Both the position numbers and the translations under genes were made by a program. The notes under the pieces are model-generated. The model saw only the letters and a program-made list of their open reading frames with translations, ran no database searches and was not told the origin of the DNA. A stretch of 64,000 bases of DNA, taken from the NCBI RefSeq assembly GCF_040183065.1, contig NC_091120.1:14872708-14936707 (forward strand), read 5' to 3'. How positions within the stretch are numbered: the first letter of the stretch is position 1; each line of letters begins with the position of its first letter. Positions 14,801-29,553 of this stretch are shown one piece after another. Origin of the DNA: Periplaneta americana. Its lineage: Eukaryota; Arthropoda; Insecta; Blattodea; Blattidae.

Positions 14801-17800
14801 GTTTAACAGAATTCAGATGTACGACTCCTACGATCGTGATTAAAAAAAAGTAATGTAGAGAGAATTTTTCTTCGTTCCATTACTCTTTCATCGTATGATG
14901 ACACAGAATATCTGCATGGAAATATCATATGTACTTCGGTACATTAAAATAATATATATATGATATGCGTAAATCACTTCGTGATTTAAGACGGAGCTTA
15001 TTCCGTCGGATCCCGGCCAACTAGTCACTCATAAAGAGTGCACCTCAGCACATGGGTGGACTTCAGTCCTACGTTCATAGACATCTGTGACGTAGTGCAG
15101 ATGGCGGCCACTAGAGGGAACCCAAGAGTTGGAACTTAATCTGAGACGATTCTGTCCAGCGCCGGGGTGGGTATCCGGTGTGGCTTAGTGGATAAAGCAT
15201 CAGCACGTAGAGCTGAAAACCCGGGTTCAAAACCCGGCGCCGGAGAGAATTTTTCTCCGTTCCATTACTCTTTCATCGTATGATGACGCAGAATATCTGC
15301 ATAGAAATATCATATGTATTTCGGTACATTAAAATAATATATATGATATGCGTAAATCACTTCGTGATTCCGTCGGATCCCGGCCAACTAGTCACTCATT
15401 ACGAGTGCACCTCAGCACATGTGTGGACTTCAGTCCTACGTTCATAGACATCTATGACGTAGTGCAGAGGGCGGCCACTAGAGGGAACCCAAGAGTTGGA
15501 ACTTAAACTGAGACGATTCTGTCCGGCGCCGGGGTGGGTATCCGGTGTGGCTTAGTGGATAAAGCATCAGCACGTAGAGCTGAAAACCCAGGTTCAAATC
15601 CCAGAGAGAATTTTTTTCCGTTCCATTACTCTTTCATGGAGTAATGTGGAAGTTAGAAGTTCAGAAACAAGGAAAAAAATAGGTAAAAACCTACAAATCT
15701 GGTCCCTAATCATAAGCAGGCAATCTGTGTTTTCAGCCATTCATTTTCGGGATACCTTTCATTAATGGTTACTAAAACTATTGTTTTTATTTCACGTGTA
15801 TGTCCGATTTTTTTATTCATTGAGAGGTATAAATCCAGTTTGTTTGTCTATATTGATATATTCTCTTGTGTTAGTTAAACTTATTAGTGTGACTTCAACT
15901 GCAGTGATACTTTTTCTCTAATATTGTGTGTTGCATATTGTGTTATATATGAGGTATATATTGAAAAATATATTTATACATGTCAGAAATAACAGTTTAA
16001 GACTTTAGTAAAATTATCAGTCATTGTATTTAAATTTAAAAAGACACGCACACACATTTACATATTTTGATTTGTTATGGCTCTTGACATTAAGAGAAGT
16101 AAAGATTCCTTAAAAGCCATAAGTAAATAAGTAATTTTAGAATTTTGGCTAGAAATGCGTTTAAATTTCAGTTTTTGTTTTATTGTGACAAGAAAAAAAT
16201 AGAAATTTTGAAGTAATCCGCGAGATTATGTTTGGAAGACAGTCAGGATGATGAATGGATAGATCATTTCAGACTGTTCAGTTAAAGATAAAACTTTATC
16301 CCACTTCCACTTAACATAAATATTAAGAGACAAGTGAAACATGACTCTATGGTCAGTGTAGTGTTAAAAATGTTGCTACATAATGTATTCTAACAGTGTA
16401 GTTGTTTACCACAAGTCCTAATTAAACATTTTAATTGTTCTTTCAGATAAAACATGTAGATGGCTACGGTGTTTTGGTAAAAGTGAAAGACCTAAAGGGA
16501 TTTGTTCCCATTCGTTACTGTTCCATCAGTGACTCCAAGTCTGACCCAAGCATGTCATACAAAGAACTATTGCTTAAGAAATATGAAATTGGTACCAAAC
16601 ATAAGTGCAAAGTATTAAGCTACGACTACATGACGCAACAGTTTGTCTGCACGTTAGACAAGTAAGTATATTATAAGGTGAATAAAAATATTTGGGGGAG
16701 GGGAAGAGAATGAAGCATTAAGGCCTGTATGCACAACGAACGCCAGGCTATTCTCAAGATTTTCCCATGACCAAGAATAAGTCAAGGTCTGTCTCATATT
16801 TTCGTTTGCACAGTCACAGTCCTGTCTTGGTCTTGAAACAGTTCTGAGATTGAGCTAAGAATATTCACTTTGAATGCGAATGTTTTCATACTTTTATGTC
16901 ATCATTGTGATCAGTATCTGCGAATTAGCATTGTTTACGATCGTGCATTGTAACATGCTAATTTGGCAATTTGGAATAAAGTTTCATCATCATCGTCATC
17001 ATCGATGGCAAGGATTAGATCTATTGGTCTGTCCCATCTCAGAATTGTTCATGCCATGCTTTCAAAGTAAAACTGCTTGTCATTGTAAAATCCTAGTAGA
17101 TTTTCATTGTTTAAAATATCCTCTTGTCAACCACAGTCCAGCCCACTGTTATCTTCATTTCCAATAAAATCAGAAACTCTTTGAAATCGTCATCTCAAAT
17201 AGCCGCCATTTTTTTTCACACTGACTGAGATCATTTCAAGACCGTTCTTTGACAGCCTCAGCCCAGTTTCAGTGATATCCTGGGACAGTCTTAAGTTCGT
17301 CTCAAAAACTTGAAAGCCACCGGCGTAGCTTAGGCGGCTAAGGTACTTGCCTTCCGATCTGGAGTTGCGCTCGGGTTCGGGTTCGATTCTCGCTTAGGCT
17401 GATTACCTGGTTGGGTTTTTTCCGAGGTTTTCCCCAACTATAAGGCAAATGTCAGGTAATCTATGGCGAATCCTCGGCCTCATCTCACTATCATCAATTC
17501 CATCGACTCTATAGTTGCGACACTGTTATTCCCGGCATGACTCCTCCTCTTTGCTTACGTCTTAGGAAATGAAGGCTCTATAAAGTCTAGGTAGGTAGTG
17601 TCGTTCGCCATTTTTGTTCTTTCGTTGCCGAGCTACCATACGAGGAATCTATTTGGCACACCATTAAACATTATCATGTCGTAGCTCCTATGATAATAAA
17701 TCAAACGCACTTTAATTCAGCAAATAATTGAGCGGCAAATAACGTCTTTGTGTGCTTTCTGCGAACGCCAACGAAAGAGCCAAAATGGCAGGCGATTATA

Positions 17801-18614
17801 TTAAGCATTTATCGAGCCTTAAGAAATGAATAACGTCATCATAAGCAAATCACAAGATGCACATGTTTAAATGTAGCCGACCTGCAACCCGATTGGCTGC
17901 CGGAAATTAGAGCGACGGGACTATAAATAACCTCGTAGTTGATACAGCATAGAATAAAAAAAACTTCAATGTGCATATGAAGAACAGCCTGAAATGCAAC
18001 TGGCATATGGGCCTAAATCTTGCAAAAATATGTTCTAAGTCAGTCTTCAACTTTTCTACTTCCTCATATGATGCATAAAGAGAAAGCAATGTAGTGCATA
18101 CATTTTGACGCAAGTACACTTTTCCTTAAGTAGTGCTTTGTGGCAGTGAATTACGATTTCTTATTAGCTATTGTATAGATTTTTGTTTCCACTCAATATG
18201 TACAAGTTCAACTGGGAATTTGAACATCAAATGTGAGTTCATTGAAAAATAAGTAAGGAGTCTTTATTTAAGGTGAGGTCAGAGGTCCTATATTAACGGT
18301 ATGTTGCCGTGGTGGTCTAGTGGCTAAGGCACTGGACTTATAATCCTGTGGATCTGGGTTTGATTCCTGGCATACCCCTGATTTATAACTGTGTTGGACG
18401 AGCCCTTGATCCAGGTAACGGGTTTTCTCCGGAAGCTATGGTTCCCCTCTGGCATCCCAATAAATCTCCATCATCATCTCATCACATCATAGGTGTAGCA
18501 TAGATCAGCATCCTATGACGTTACCTGGAAAAGACTCTGTAGATAAATTGATCTGCACAACTGGACTGGCTTCATATGGGTGAATGACGAACAGCCAAGT
18601 ACCCGCCATTAATA

Positions 18615-18657
<43 letters not shown>

Positions 18658-18755
18658 GTAATAATAATAATCTTGCTTGTCGATATGTGTCAGAGGGAGA
18701 ACATTTGTTTGTATGCATCTGTAGTCTGACTAGTGTAATATGTAGCTAGTTGGTG

Positions 18756-18789
<34 letters not shown>

Positions 18790-19096
18790 TTTATTTAACC
18801 TGGCAGAGTTAAGGCCATACAGCCTTCTCTAACACTCAACCAGGAGTAAAAACTGCGTTACAAAAACACTACAAATTTACAAAGTACACTACAATTTTAC
18901 ACACAAAACTGAATAAGATAATAATAATAAAATGTAAACAACAAGTAAGAAGAAATTAGACATAATATATAACATACATAAAGAAAGAAAAAAGCATAAT
19001 AAAATGTGAACAGCAGGTCAAACTAAATGAGACATACAAAGTATAAAAAATAAGACAATTATTGATGATGATGATAATAATAATAATAATGATAAA

Positions 19097-19136
<40 letters not shown>

Positions 19137-19750
19137 GTAAAAAAAATAGTGCAGTACAAAGCATACAATGAATAGAATATTTTTAAGTACACACAGTAAG
19201 GAAAATTATGATTATATAGAGCTCAACTTATCACATTAGAGATATACCGTTATCGGAAAATATGAAAATAAAAATATAAAATAAGTTGAATATCACTAGA
19301 ACATTAAAAAAAAAAATGTGAATACGTGGAAACATGCAATATAACACTTGTCATAATAGTAAGTTAGTTTGGCAACTCGTCATAAGATAATTTTCTAACT
19401 TGGATTTAAAAGATTTCAATGTTTGGCAGCCCTTGACTTCAGGCGGCAGATAGTTCCAGTGACGAGAGGTAGCAACAGTGAAAGATGAGGAATACAGAGA
19501 TGATGTGTGAAGTGGAATTTCTAGTGTGTTATCGCATTGTGATCGAGTATTAATATTATGATAGCGAGAGAGAGTATGAAAACGAGCGAATAAATAATAG
19601 TGATGTGTGATGTATGTAATGGAGGGAAAAGGAATTGGCCACTCTACCCCATTATCTCCTGGCCTAGTCGTTTCATAAGTGGTGCCTTCTTAGTATCACT
19701 TTTGAGGTTCAGACCTGTCTTCGGACAGTTGATTAAACAACAACAACAAC

Positions 19751-19785
<35 letters not shown>

Positions 19786-22700
19786 TCTAATATGCTGAAG
19801 TTTAAATGTTAAACATTTTATATGAACATTTAGGATGTGGTGCATAGTAAAATTGATACTAAATAGATGCTTAATTATTCTTTTTCCAGGGTAATGATAA
19901 AATCAAAAGTGTGTAAGATTGGTGATCTTCAGCCTGGGATGAAGATTAAGTGTCAGATTATGGAGCACACAAGAAATGGCGCACTTGTTACTATCCTTGG
20001 ATGCGGAAAGTTGTTTACAGCATTTGTACAATCATTAAACATGGGAAATGTATCACTTTCACATCCGGAGAAAAAGTTTCCAGAAGGAAGTCTACATAGT
20101 GCACGTGTAAGAGCATTTACAGTAATTTAGTTTTGTGTGATGTGGCAGCCTTACATTTAAATTTACAAGGGGAGGTCGTGAGCACTTTTTAGTGAAGTCT
20201 ATGCCAAGATGAAAAGTTTGGAAAGTAGACTGCAATGCTTTCAGGTGATAGGCATCAATTGTTGTTGTTTTCTAATGCCAGGCATTTGACAATAGTCATT
20301 TGACCTCTTACACCCCAATATTTTTCAAAGGTATTATCATGGCCAGCCACTGAAGCACAGATTTTGAGGTGTTCCGAATGCATTTCTTGGTTTGAGTTGC
20401 ACAATGGGCAGTTAGGGGACTGATATATTCCAATTCTATGCAGGTGTTTGGCCAAACGATCATGGCCTGTTGCCAATCTAAATGCAGCTACAGACGATTT
20501 TCGTGGTAAATCGGGAATTAACTGTGGATTTTGATGCAGAGAGTTCCATTTTTTCCCTTGGGATTGTGTTATCAAATTTTGTTTGTTGAAGTCTAAGTAT
20601 GTAGATTTAATAAATCTCTTCACAGAGTAATATGTAGATTTAGTAACAGGTCTGTAAGTAGCAGTGCTGCCCTTTGCTAAAGCATCCACATTCTCGTTTC
20701 CCAGGATTCCACAATGGGATGGTATCCATTGGAATACAATTCTTTTATTGAGTGATATTAATTGAGAGAGCATTTTAGTTATTTCTGCTGTTTGAGATGA
20801 AGGTGTGTGTTTAGAGACTATTGATAGAATAGCTGCTTTGGAGTCTGACAATATAACTGCATTTTTTAATTTATTGATGTGGCATAGAAGATTCCTGAGA
20901 CTTTCACTTATTGCAATGACTTCACCATCAAAACTTGTTGTTCCATATCCAAGAGATCTATAAAGTGAGAAGAGACAGCACGTAACACCTGCACCGGCAC
21001 CTTGTTCTCTGGAGATAGGTATCAATTATAAGCCAATATTAGTCTAGCTAAGTGGCCAACATTACAAACTGATATGCGAATTTTACTTTCTCACTACGCC
21101 AGTGATGCTTGAAAAAAATCGATTTTAATATGGGTTCCAAAAAAAAATGGCACGCCTGAATTTTCTAAGTTCCAGATTTAATGCATTGTGCTTGCTCAGT
21201 GATCCAAAGCAGTGGTGCACACAAATTGCTTTGGCAGATATTGAAATTCGTTTTACTTCAGTTGTTGCTGTAATCCAAAAGACGATGAAAATTGATCTAT
21301 GTTGTTGTTTTCTAATGCCAGGCGTTTGACAATAAAGTCATTTGACCCCTTCCACTTCAATATTTTTCAAAGATATTATCATGGCCAGCCACCGAAGCAC
21401 AGATTTTGAGGTGTTCCGAATCCATTTCTTGGTTTGAGTTGCACAATGGGCAGTTAGGGGACTGATATATTCCAATTCTATGCAGAAAAGGAGTGAAAAT
21501 GACAAGTTGTAGCCGACTTAAGTGAACACCATATTTTAACGTTTTGGTGGCTACTTCATTCACACACAAACCCCAGAATGTCTGGAGGACCACACCTGCT
21601 GTTGGTCGACGGGTCCATTGGACCTAGCTGGGAGATCTTGTTGATCACCAGCTTTCCCTCCTTAAGCCACTGGAGGACGATTTTAGTGCCATAGCAGGTC
21701 AGCACTAGGAACAGAAAAGTAGAAAGAGGAGAAAGGAAAGTGAAATGAACCCCTAGGCCTCGAATGCTCTAATGCCGTCGGGGTCGAAGAAAGTAAGAGT
21801 TCAGTCAGAGGACTGGATAGGAAAGGGTAAATAGGGAATTAGGTATTGAATAGAGGAAAATTATACCAAATTCAGTCATTAACTCATCAAGCTGACCAGT
21901 GCTAATTGATGAGTAGCCCCTCCCTTTAGTTCAGCTAGATAGATGAATATTTGAAGACTGGATATAAAAAAGGCTGTAAGTGCCAGTATCGTGGAAAATT
22001 AGTTTTTTCAATTAAAAAAGAAAGTGTATGTCCCTGGCTGAATCCACGAAGAAAAACGGTAAGTCCCATTGTAATTTTATTTAGACCCTACCTTCTCCGA
22101 TAGATGTGCAAAACACACAGTATGATATTGCATCACTAGTCTCAAAAAAGTTCTGTTTTTTATGGTTTGTCTCTTTGGCACTTAGAGCCTAGTTTATGTC
22201 CAGTCTTCATTTATAAATTGTGCAGCAAAATTGAACAACGGTAGACGAAATTAACCTGCACAATCAATATTAAAAAATAAACCTTTTATCGACAGTATCT
22301 GAACCCTGAACTTTGTAGTCTGCAAGCAAGCACGCTTGCATTGAGCTGTTGAAATGATTTCGATGAATTTCATAATCGGGGTTGTTGTACTGTATTGTGT
22401 TTGTTTAATAATGACTCTTACACATTAATTTTATCTTATTTTCAGATTAGATAATACTGCCAGATTGAAAATTGTTGTTAAATTATCGTGGTATAAATTG
22501 TGCTCTGTAAAGATCTTCAAGAATTGGACTTTTTTTTTTCCTGAGACTATACATAACATAACTGTGTGTATATTTTGTTTGTAGTAGTAATAGACGTATC
22601 TATGTATAATTTGAACTGGTAATGGAAATTACGGGAAAACAGCTGAACAGATTTTAATGAATGACCCCTCATTTTGAAGCTTGCTATCCAAGGATATGCG

Positions 22701-25700
22701 GAAAAATTAGTTTTCTGTGAAATGTCAATTTTCCTACATAATTTTCCTAAACATTATCATCTTGGCCTGACTGCAAGATTGTTAAAAGATTTTTCGATAT
22801 AATGCCAATAGGTCAATCTTCATTTGTGTAATTTTCTGAAAAAGCTTCAAAACATATTACGAAGGTTATATTATCATGAATTTTACAGATCTGATTCTCT
22901 GTTGTGTAATTTTCTTAGTACAGCTGAGCATAGGTTATTAATAACTACAAAACTCAAGTAGGTGTTGACATTATCACCATAAAAAAATGAAATATTACAG
23001 GTAATTCCATGTTGTATTTGTCACTAATGATACACATTAAAACTATTATTGATGATATGAAAGTGAAACCTTTTGGGGTTATGTAAGTAAACATAGACGA
23101 TATCTTACATTTGAACATTCAACTGCTATTAATAACCATTGTTATCATGACAGACATATTCTATAGGACCAAAATTTAATCTTTACGTAGATTCTTTGCC
23201 CAACTGTGCATAATACTGTGGAATCCCGGCCACCAAGTCACTCAATTGAGTGTGCTCCTTGTATAATAGCATTTGACTTAATATATCTCAGGAGTCAGGC
23301 TACAAAGGGAAAAACACTAGAGGAGAGGGATTCGATCCGGTGCTGTGGATTGAACTTCGGCTTAGCTCAGTGGTTATAGCACTTCGTACGTAGAACCAAA
23401 GATTCAGGTTTGTTCCCTGCGCCGGAGCGAATTTTTTTCCTTTAATAACCATTGTTCAGTAGATGTGTCGTGCTCCTGTTTTGAAATCTGTCCTATTATT
23501 GTTCATGAGATAAAATGCCCTCTTTGTATGAGAATTACTACTTGGTATACTTAGAGCAAACTAGCCAGTTTTTCCAAATTTATAATATTGATATTGTTTG
23601 ATTGTAAACAAGTGAGCATTAAACCCATTTCTGGCAACATTACCTTCTATAAAGACTGCACGTTTTAAAGCATCTATTGAACAACAAAATTAATCATATA
23701 AACAATAATCGTTCGTGGCAAAATCAAATGTTTAGAATAATGATTTTTACCTTATGCAAAAATAAGGCAGAAAAATGCTCAAAGAGAAGAAAAATACGGG
23801 AGCTGGAAGAATGCTAAAAATTAGGGAAAAATACGGGAGATCCCAGGAAATACAGGAGGCTTGGTCACCCTACTATGGAGGGTCCTCGTTTAAATTGAAG
23901 GCTGTACACTTTTCTGCTGTTATTTGCCATATCTAACACTTCATCATTCAGATAGTCTTTATCCTCATCTTATGGAACAGAAAGACAAGGAAACAGATCA
24001 CATGAACATCATGTTTACAAACTTCTTCCTTCCTTGTATTTGAATTTGTAAAATTCTTGACTTGTTTTGTGTTGGCAGGTCCTGGAATTACAGGGGAATA
24101 GAATCCAGCTGACGCTTAAGCCAGATTTGGTAAAGTCACGTGTCCCTCCCCTCACCCGATTTGAAGATGTACAGATAAAGATGGAGTGTGAAGGTGTCGT
24201 TGCTTTGATTACTCGAACTGGAGTGCTAGTGACCTTCTATGGTGATGTGAAGGGCTGGCTACAGTTTGGGAAGAACGTCAAACAGGGCATGTTTTACATA
24301 GGACAAGTGGTAAGCTTAGCTTTTGAATGTTACTTAAATAAACAGTGATCTTACATTCACAGGGTAATTCTTATCACGATATGATAGTATGTAGTGCATT
24401 CACAATCGTTGGGGAACATGTATTAATTATGTCATTGCTGTGCCTCCAAAATTCACTATGTGCATTTCAACAGATTTTTCAGGAGAAAGAAAAAAGCCTT
24501 ATCACTTCTGGTGAAAAATCGGTAGAACGGAAAAAAAATTCTCTCCGGCACTGGGATTCGAACCTGGGTTTCCAGCTTTAAGTGCTGGTGCTTTATGCAC
24601 TAAGCCATACTAGATTCAAGTTCCGATGCCAGATTGAATCTCTCTCATTTTTAAGTTCCACCTACTGTGTTCCCCTTTGTTGCCTACCCTCGTGTATCGT
24701 GTCACAGTATGTATGACAGTAGACCAGTGGCGGCTCGTGGGTATTGAATTCAGAGGGGCTGCATACAAAATAAACCATGCAACTTATTTTATTTAAAGAT
24801 TAGTTCCATGCGCCTTGTCTTGTATGTTGCAAACGTTTGAATCACCTTCTTATTAAAGTCCGAGATGTCGTTTAACATGGTAGGTATTTTCTATGAACAA
24901 CTTGGTTAATGCGATCAGTCTCTCTTCTCTCATCGTATTTCTAAGATAGGATTTTACTCTTTTCAAATACGAAAAGCAACGTTCTGGTTCGGAAGTTGTC
25001 ATTGGTATGGTGATAGCTATGCGTAGTAGTTTCACAACTTCTGAAAATGAGGCCTGCAAGTTCTCAGATAGAAGAACTGCAAGAGCTTGAACTTAAACTC
25101 TCCTAAATTCACTCTTCTCAACCCAGCCAAGTTCAAGGTGTTATTTATAATATATGTGTATCAGATGTCTCCTTTGATATAATTTAACTTGTAATTGTCG
25201 GTTGGTGTATATCTGAAATAGTTTTCAAGCTATCGGTGGTGAAAGAGTTAAGTGGGCCACTCTGTATATATCTGTGGCCGGTAGGAAAAAGGTCTTATGT
25301 CAATTTTTTGTGAAAATGAGATTTTTATGTATTCTGAAAGCGGAAACAATTCTCTACAATCTGGTAAAATGTCTAAAGTCAAATAAGACTCCTGACTGGA
25401 TTTATAGAGTGTTACCAAATGTCCTAAGTAGTTTTTGAATCGAACACGCACAGGATAAAGGACTTAAGAATATTTAATACTTTATTCCTTACAAACCGTC
25501 ACATGTTTACTTTCCATGCTTCCCTATCAAAAAGGTCTAACTTGTATTTTAGCCATTTTATCACATACTGATGCCCTTTTCTTTTAAAACTTTAAGCACC
25601 AGGGTAAAGAGTCCTATATTTGTTTAAGACCCATTTTGCAATCCTAATAATTTACATTTTTCATTTATTTTGACATGAAAAAGGGCTTAAGTGCGACTAT

Positions 25701-28700
25701 TTTTGGAAATAACAAAGAAAATTGTTAAAAGAGCAACATTACCTATTTTAGAAGAAATGTAAACAAATAATATCCAGGAAAAAACTATAATTGACACCAA
25801 TTTCAATCTTTCTACTGCTTTTCTGAAAAGTATAAAATTTTTACTTAGGACCTTTTTCCTCCCGGCCACAGATATAGTTCCTTTAAATATGTTGTTGTTG
25901 TTTTCTAATGCCAGGCGTTTGACAATAAATAAGTATTTAATGAATTTCAATCTTAAGGCATATAAACTTGCAAATGTTTATTTGCTATTTAATAACAATA
26001 TATGAACGTTTTCGCCGTTTAGGGCATCTTCAGATATAACAAAACATATTATCTGGACCTATAATAGTATATTATGCAAATAACAAGGAAAATAGAGAAC
26101 AATATATGTGATACATGAAATTCATGAGCTTTATGTAGATATAACATGATACAGGATGAATATTGAGATAATCTTTGAATTTCAACTTAGACTGGACGAA
26201 TGTTTTATTTTATACATATAGCTCATGTTACAATTAATATACAATGTTTAAAATTTGTCAATGAAGTTAATTTTAAAATTTACAATGATGATAATAAAAT
26301 ATTTAAAGTAATCATGGCTGAAAGTTGTCGTAAGTTACAAGATAGTATGCATAGTTAATGTTCGTGTGTTTTGTAATTATTTCACTTAGAGAAGCCGTAG
26401 GCATTTGAATGAATGTTGTTTGACGTTGATGACTACTTTACAATTGATATACAGTGATTAATTTAGTCAATGTTAAAATTTAAACTTTATAATGAAGATA
26501 ATAAAATATTTAGAGTAATCATGGCTGAGAATTGTCGTAAGTTCAAGATAGTTTTCGTAGTTGATGTTGTGTGTTTTGTAATTGTTTCACTTAGAGGTCA
26601 TTGACTTTGAAATGGCTACTCTGATGTGATGACATCCTATTACGTGTTCTCAGGTTTATTGAAGTATATAAATGAAGAAGTTCTATAAATTTGTATGTAC
26701 TGGTGTTGGTGTGTCGGAGGTTTCAAGAGAAGCTCATGAATTTCATGTATCACATATATTGTTCTCTATTTTCCTTGTTATTTGCATAATATACTATTAT
26801 AGGTCCAGATAATATGTTTTGTTATATCTGAAGATGCCCTAAACGGCGAAAACGTTCATATATTGTTATTAAATAGCAAATAAACATTTGCAAGTTTATA
26901 TGCCTTAAGATTGAAATTCATTAAATACTTATTAATAACTTACCAGGCATATTGATATATTAAAATGAATTGTTTGACAATAAAGTCATTTGACCTCTTG
27001 CACTCCAATATTTTTCAAAGATATTATCATGACTAGCCACTGAAGCACAGATTTTGAGGTTCCTTTAAATATGTATTGTCACATGTAAATACAGAGGCCA
27101 TTCATGTTTATCTCTGGGTGATTAACATAATTTTTGTTATTTCAGATCAAATGTTACGTGGCGAAAGTAGACAGTACTAATAAGAAAATGATGTTAAGGC
27201 TGAAACAAATAATTTCATCATCAGCAACCAAAGCAAAGGAAATGCAAACATTTCAACTTGGAAAAGCTTACAGACTCACTGTTCAGAATGTCACAGACTA
27301 TGTTCTACAAGTGCAAAGTAAGTTTTGGTAGTTACTACAATAATACACATTTGCAGTCCATAGTGATGCAATGTGTTTCCATGATGCTTGAATTTGCATT
27401 AATAATTCAAAATTCTGTTGCAGGTGATTCTGAGAGTGGTATAATTCCTGCCCAACATTTAACTGACAATCCATTGTTGGCATCACTTTTGTTGAAAACA
27501 TATGTTCCTGGAACAATTATAGAATCTGCATTTTGTTTCAGAGATACAATTCCTCCCATTTTCACATTGCGGCCATCCTTGATTAATTATTTTCAGGTAA
27601 GTAGGAAATGTGTTTTATGTCATAACAGTTTTGTTTTCAGTGTAAATTCATGAAACTACAAAGCAAAGACTAACTTCCGTACACATTGTATAGAGATAAT
27701 TTCTATACTACATTTCTTAAGCAAAAAGTCATTTATTATGAAGTACTTGATATCTTAATACAAATTTATTCCTGAACGAGCATCACACTACTGTAAAGGT
27801 CATGATTTTGACATACACTCTCTTCAACCATTATGCAGGGTGTAAAGGATACGAACTGCCAGAATTATATAGACAGTACATAACAGTCTACTGAATAAAA
27901 TGTCTAGTGAAATTTAATTATTTCTTATAATTTTGTAGGTCTCATTTTATAAACCTATGGATCAACAATTGGCTCTCTTCTGACGAAGGAAAAATTTTAC
28001 AGTCCGTTCAAAAGAAACCAAATAATCTGGAAATGTACAAAAACTTGCCCAGACATGTTCAAACATTTTTAACAAGAGCCAGAACAAGTCACATTGTCAC
28101 TCAATTGTACCTACACTGATTTCACCCCTCTGATACTCCTACTTGTCTGTGGTGTAATAATCATGATGAAGATCTGCAACACATTCTTCTATACTGTCCA
28201 TCCATAAACCACAAAAGAAGTAAATTAAAATCATCAGTACCAGTTGCAGAAGATACAGCCTGCAGTATATATTGACTACACCCCAACTCTGGCTACTAGC
28301 AACAGGCATCTATAATGAATACCGATCAAAATACCCCTCATTTCTCGTGAAAAACAACAACTGAATTTTTTTTTTTCACTTTATACATGCTTAATATTGT
28401 GCGACATTGGTCAAATGCAATATATTCAAATAACAAACAACAATAATCATGATTACACTAGTTATATAGGTGATGCTTGTGATTAGATGTGTCCTAAATC
28501 AGCTGTTTAATTGGACAATATGTTATTATGTCATAATATGTTAAAATACAAAACAATAATTGGATAAAATTATAACAGATCTATAAAACTATAAAACATT
28601 GACACTTGATATAATTCTTCAGGGAGCAGATGTCATTTTCATCGTTCGTTTTTTGTGCATGTTGTAATCAAACAAGTTGGGAACAATTAGCTAGCTTTGT

Positions 28701-29116
28701 TTGGATTGTGGATTATTGCGTAAATTGTATTAGCAGTTACAGAAATACATTACTTTACTCTTTTCTTCAGTTCTTTATGCTCTACCATCAGTATTTTGTA
28801 GCAGTTTATATCTTTTATACCCTGTGATGAATTCAGAGGATGGACTGGACTGGCAGGGAGGGAGCAGAATTCCCCCCTGGAACTCAAAATTTCTCCTAGG
28901 AAATTTTATGTGCATCTAAACTATTTAGCAATGGTTATTAGAGGAGAAAAACTCGCTCTGGTACTGGGGATCAAACCCGGGTCCTTGGTTCTACGTACCA
29001 AGTGCTGAGCTACCCCGAAGTTCAGTCCACAGCGTCGGATTGAATCTCTCTCCTCTAGTATTTTTCCATTTGTGGCCTTACTCCATGTTCGACATATATT
29101 ACTATTTGCTATTTAC

Positions 29117-29176
<60 letters not shown>

Positions 29177-29497
29177 TCTTATTTTTTATTATTATTATTA
29201 TTATCATCATCATTATTATCAATAATTGTCTTATTTTTTTATACTTTGTATGCCTCATTTATTTTGACCTGCTGTTCACATTTTATTATGTTTTTTTTTT
29301 CTTTCTTTCTGTATGTTATATATTATGTCTGTTTTCTTCTTACTTGTTGTTTACATTTTATTTTTATTATCTTATTCAGTTTTGTGTATAAAATTGTAGT
29401 GTACTTTTTAAATTTGTAGCGTTTTTGTAACACAGTTTTTACTCCTGGTTGAGTGTTAGAGAAGGCCATATGGCCTTAACTCTGCCAGGTTAAATAA

Positions 29498-29553
<56 letters not shown>

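Noticed and set aside
18956..19192. Long isoleucine-rich ORF (and its counterpart at 29040-29225)
   Set aside because: Translation of AAT/ATT microsatellite in LINE 3' sequence, not a protein.
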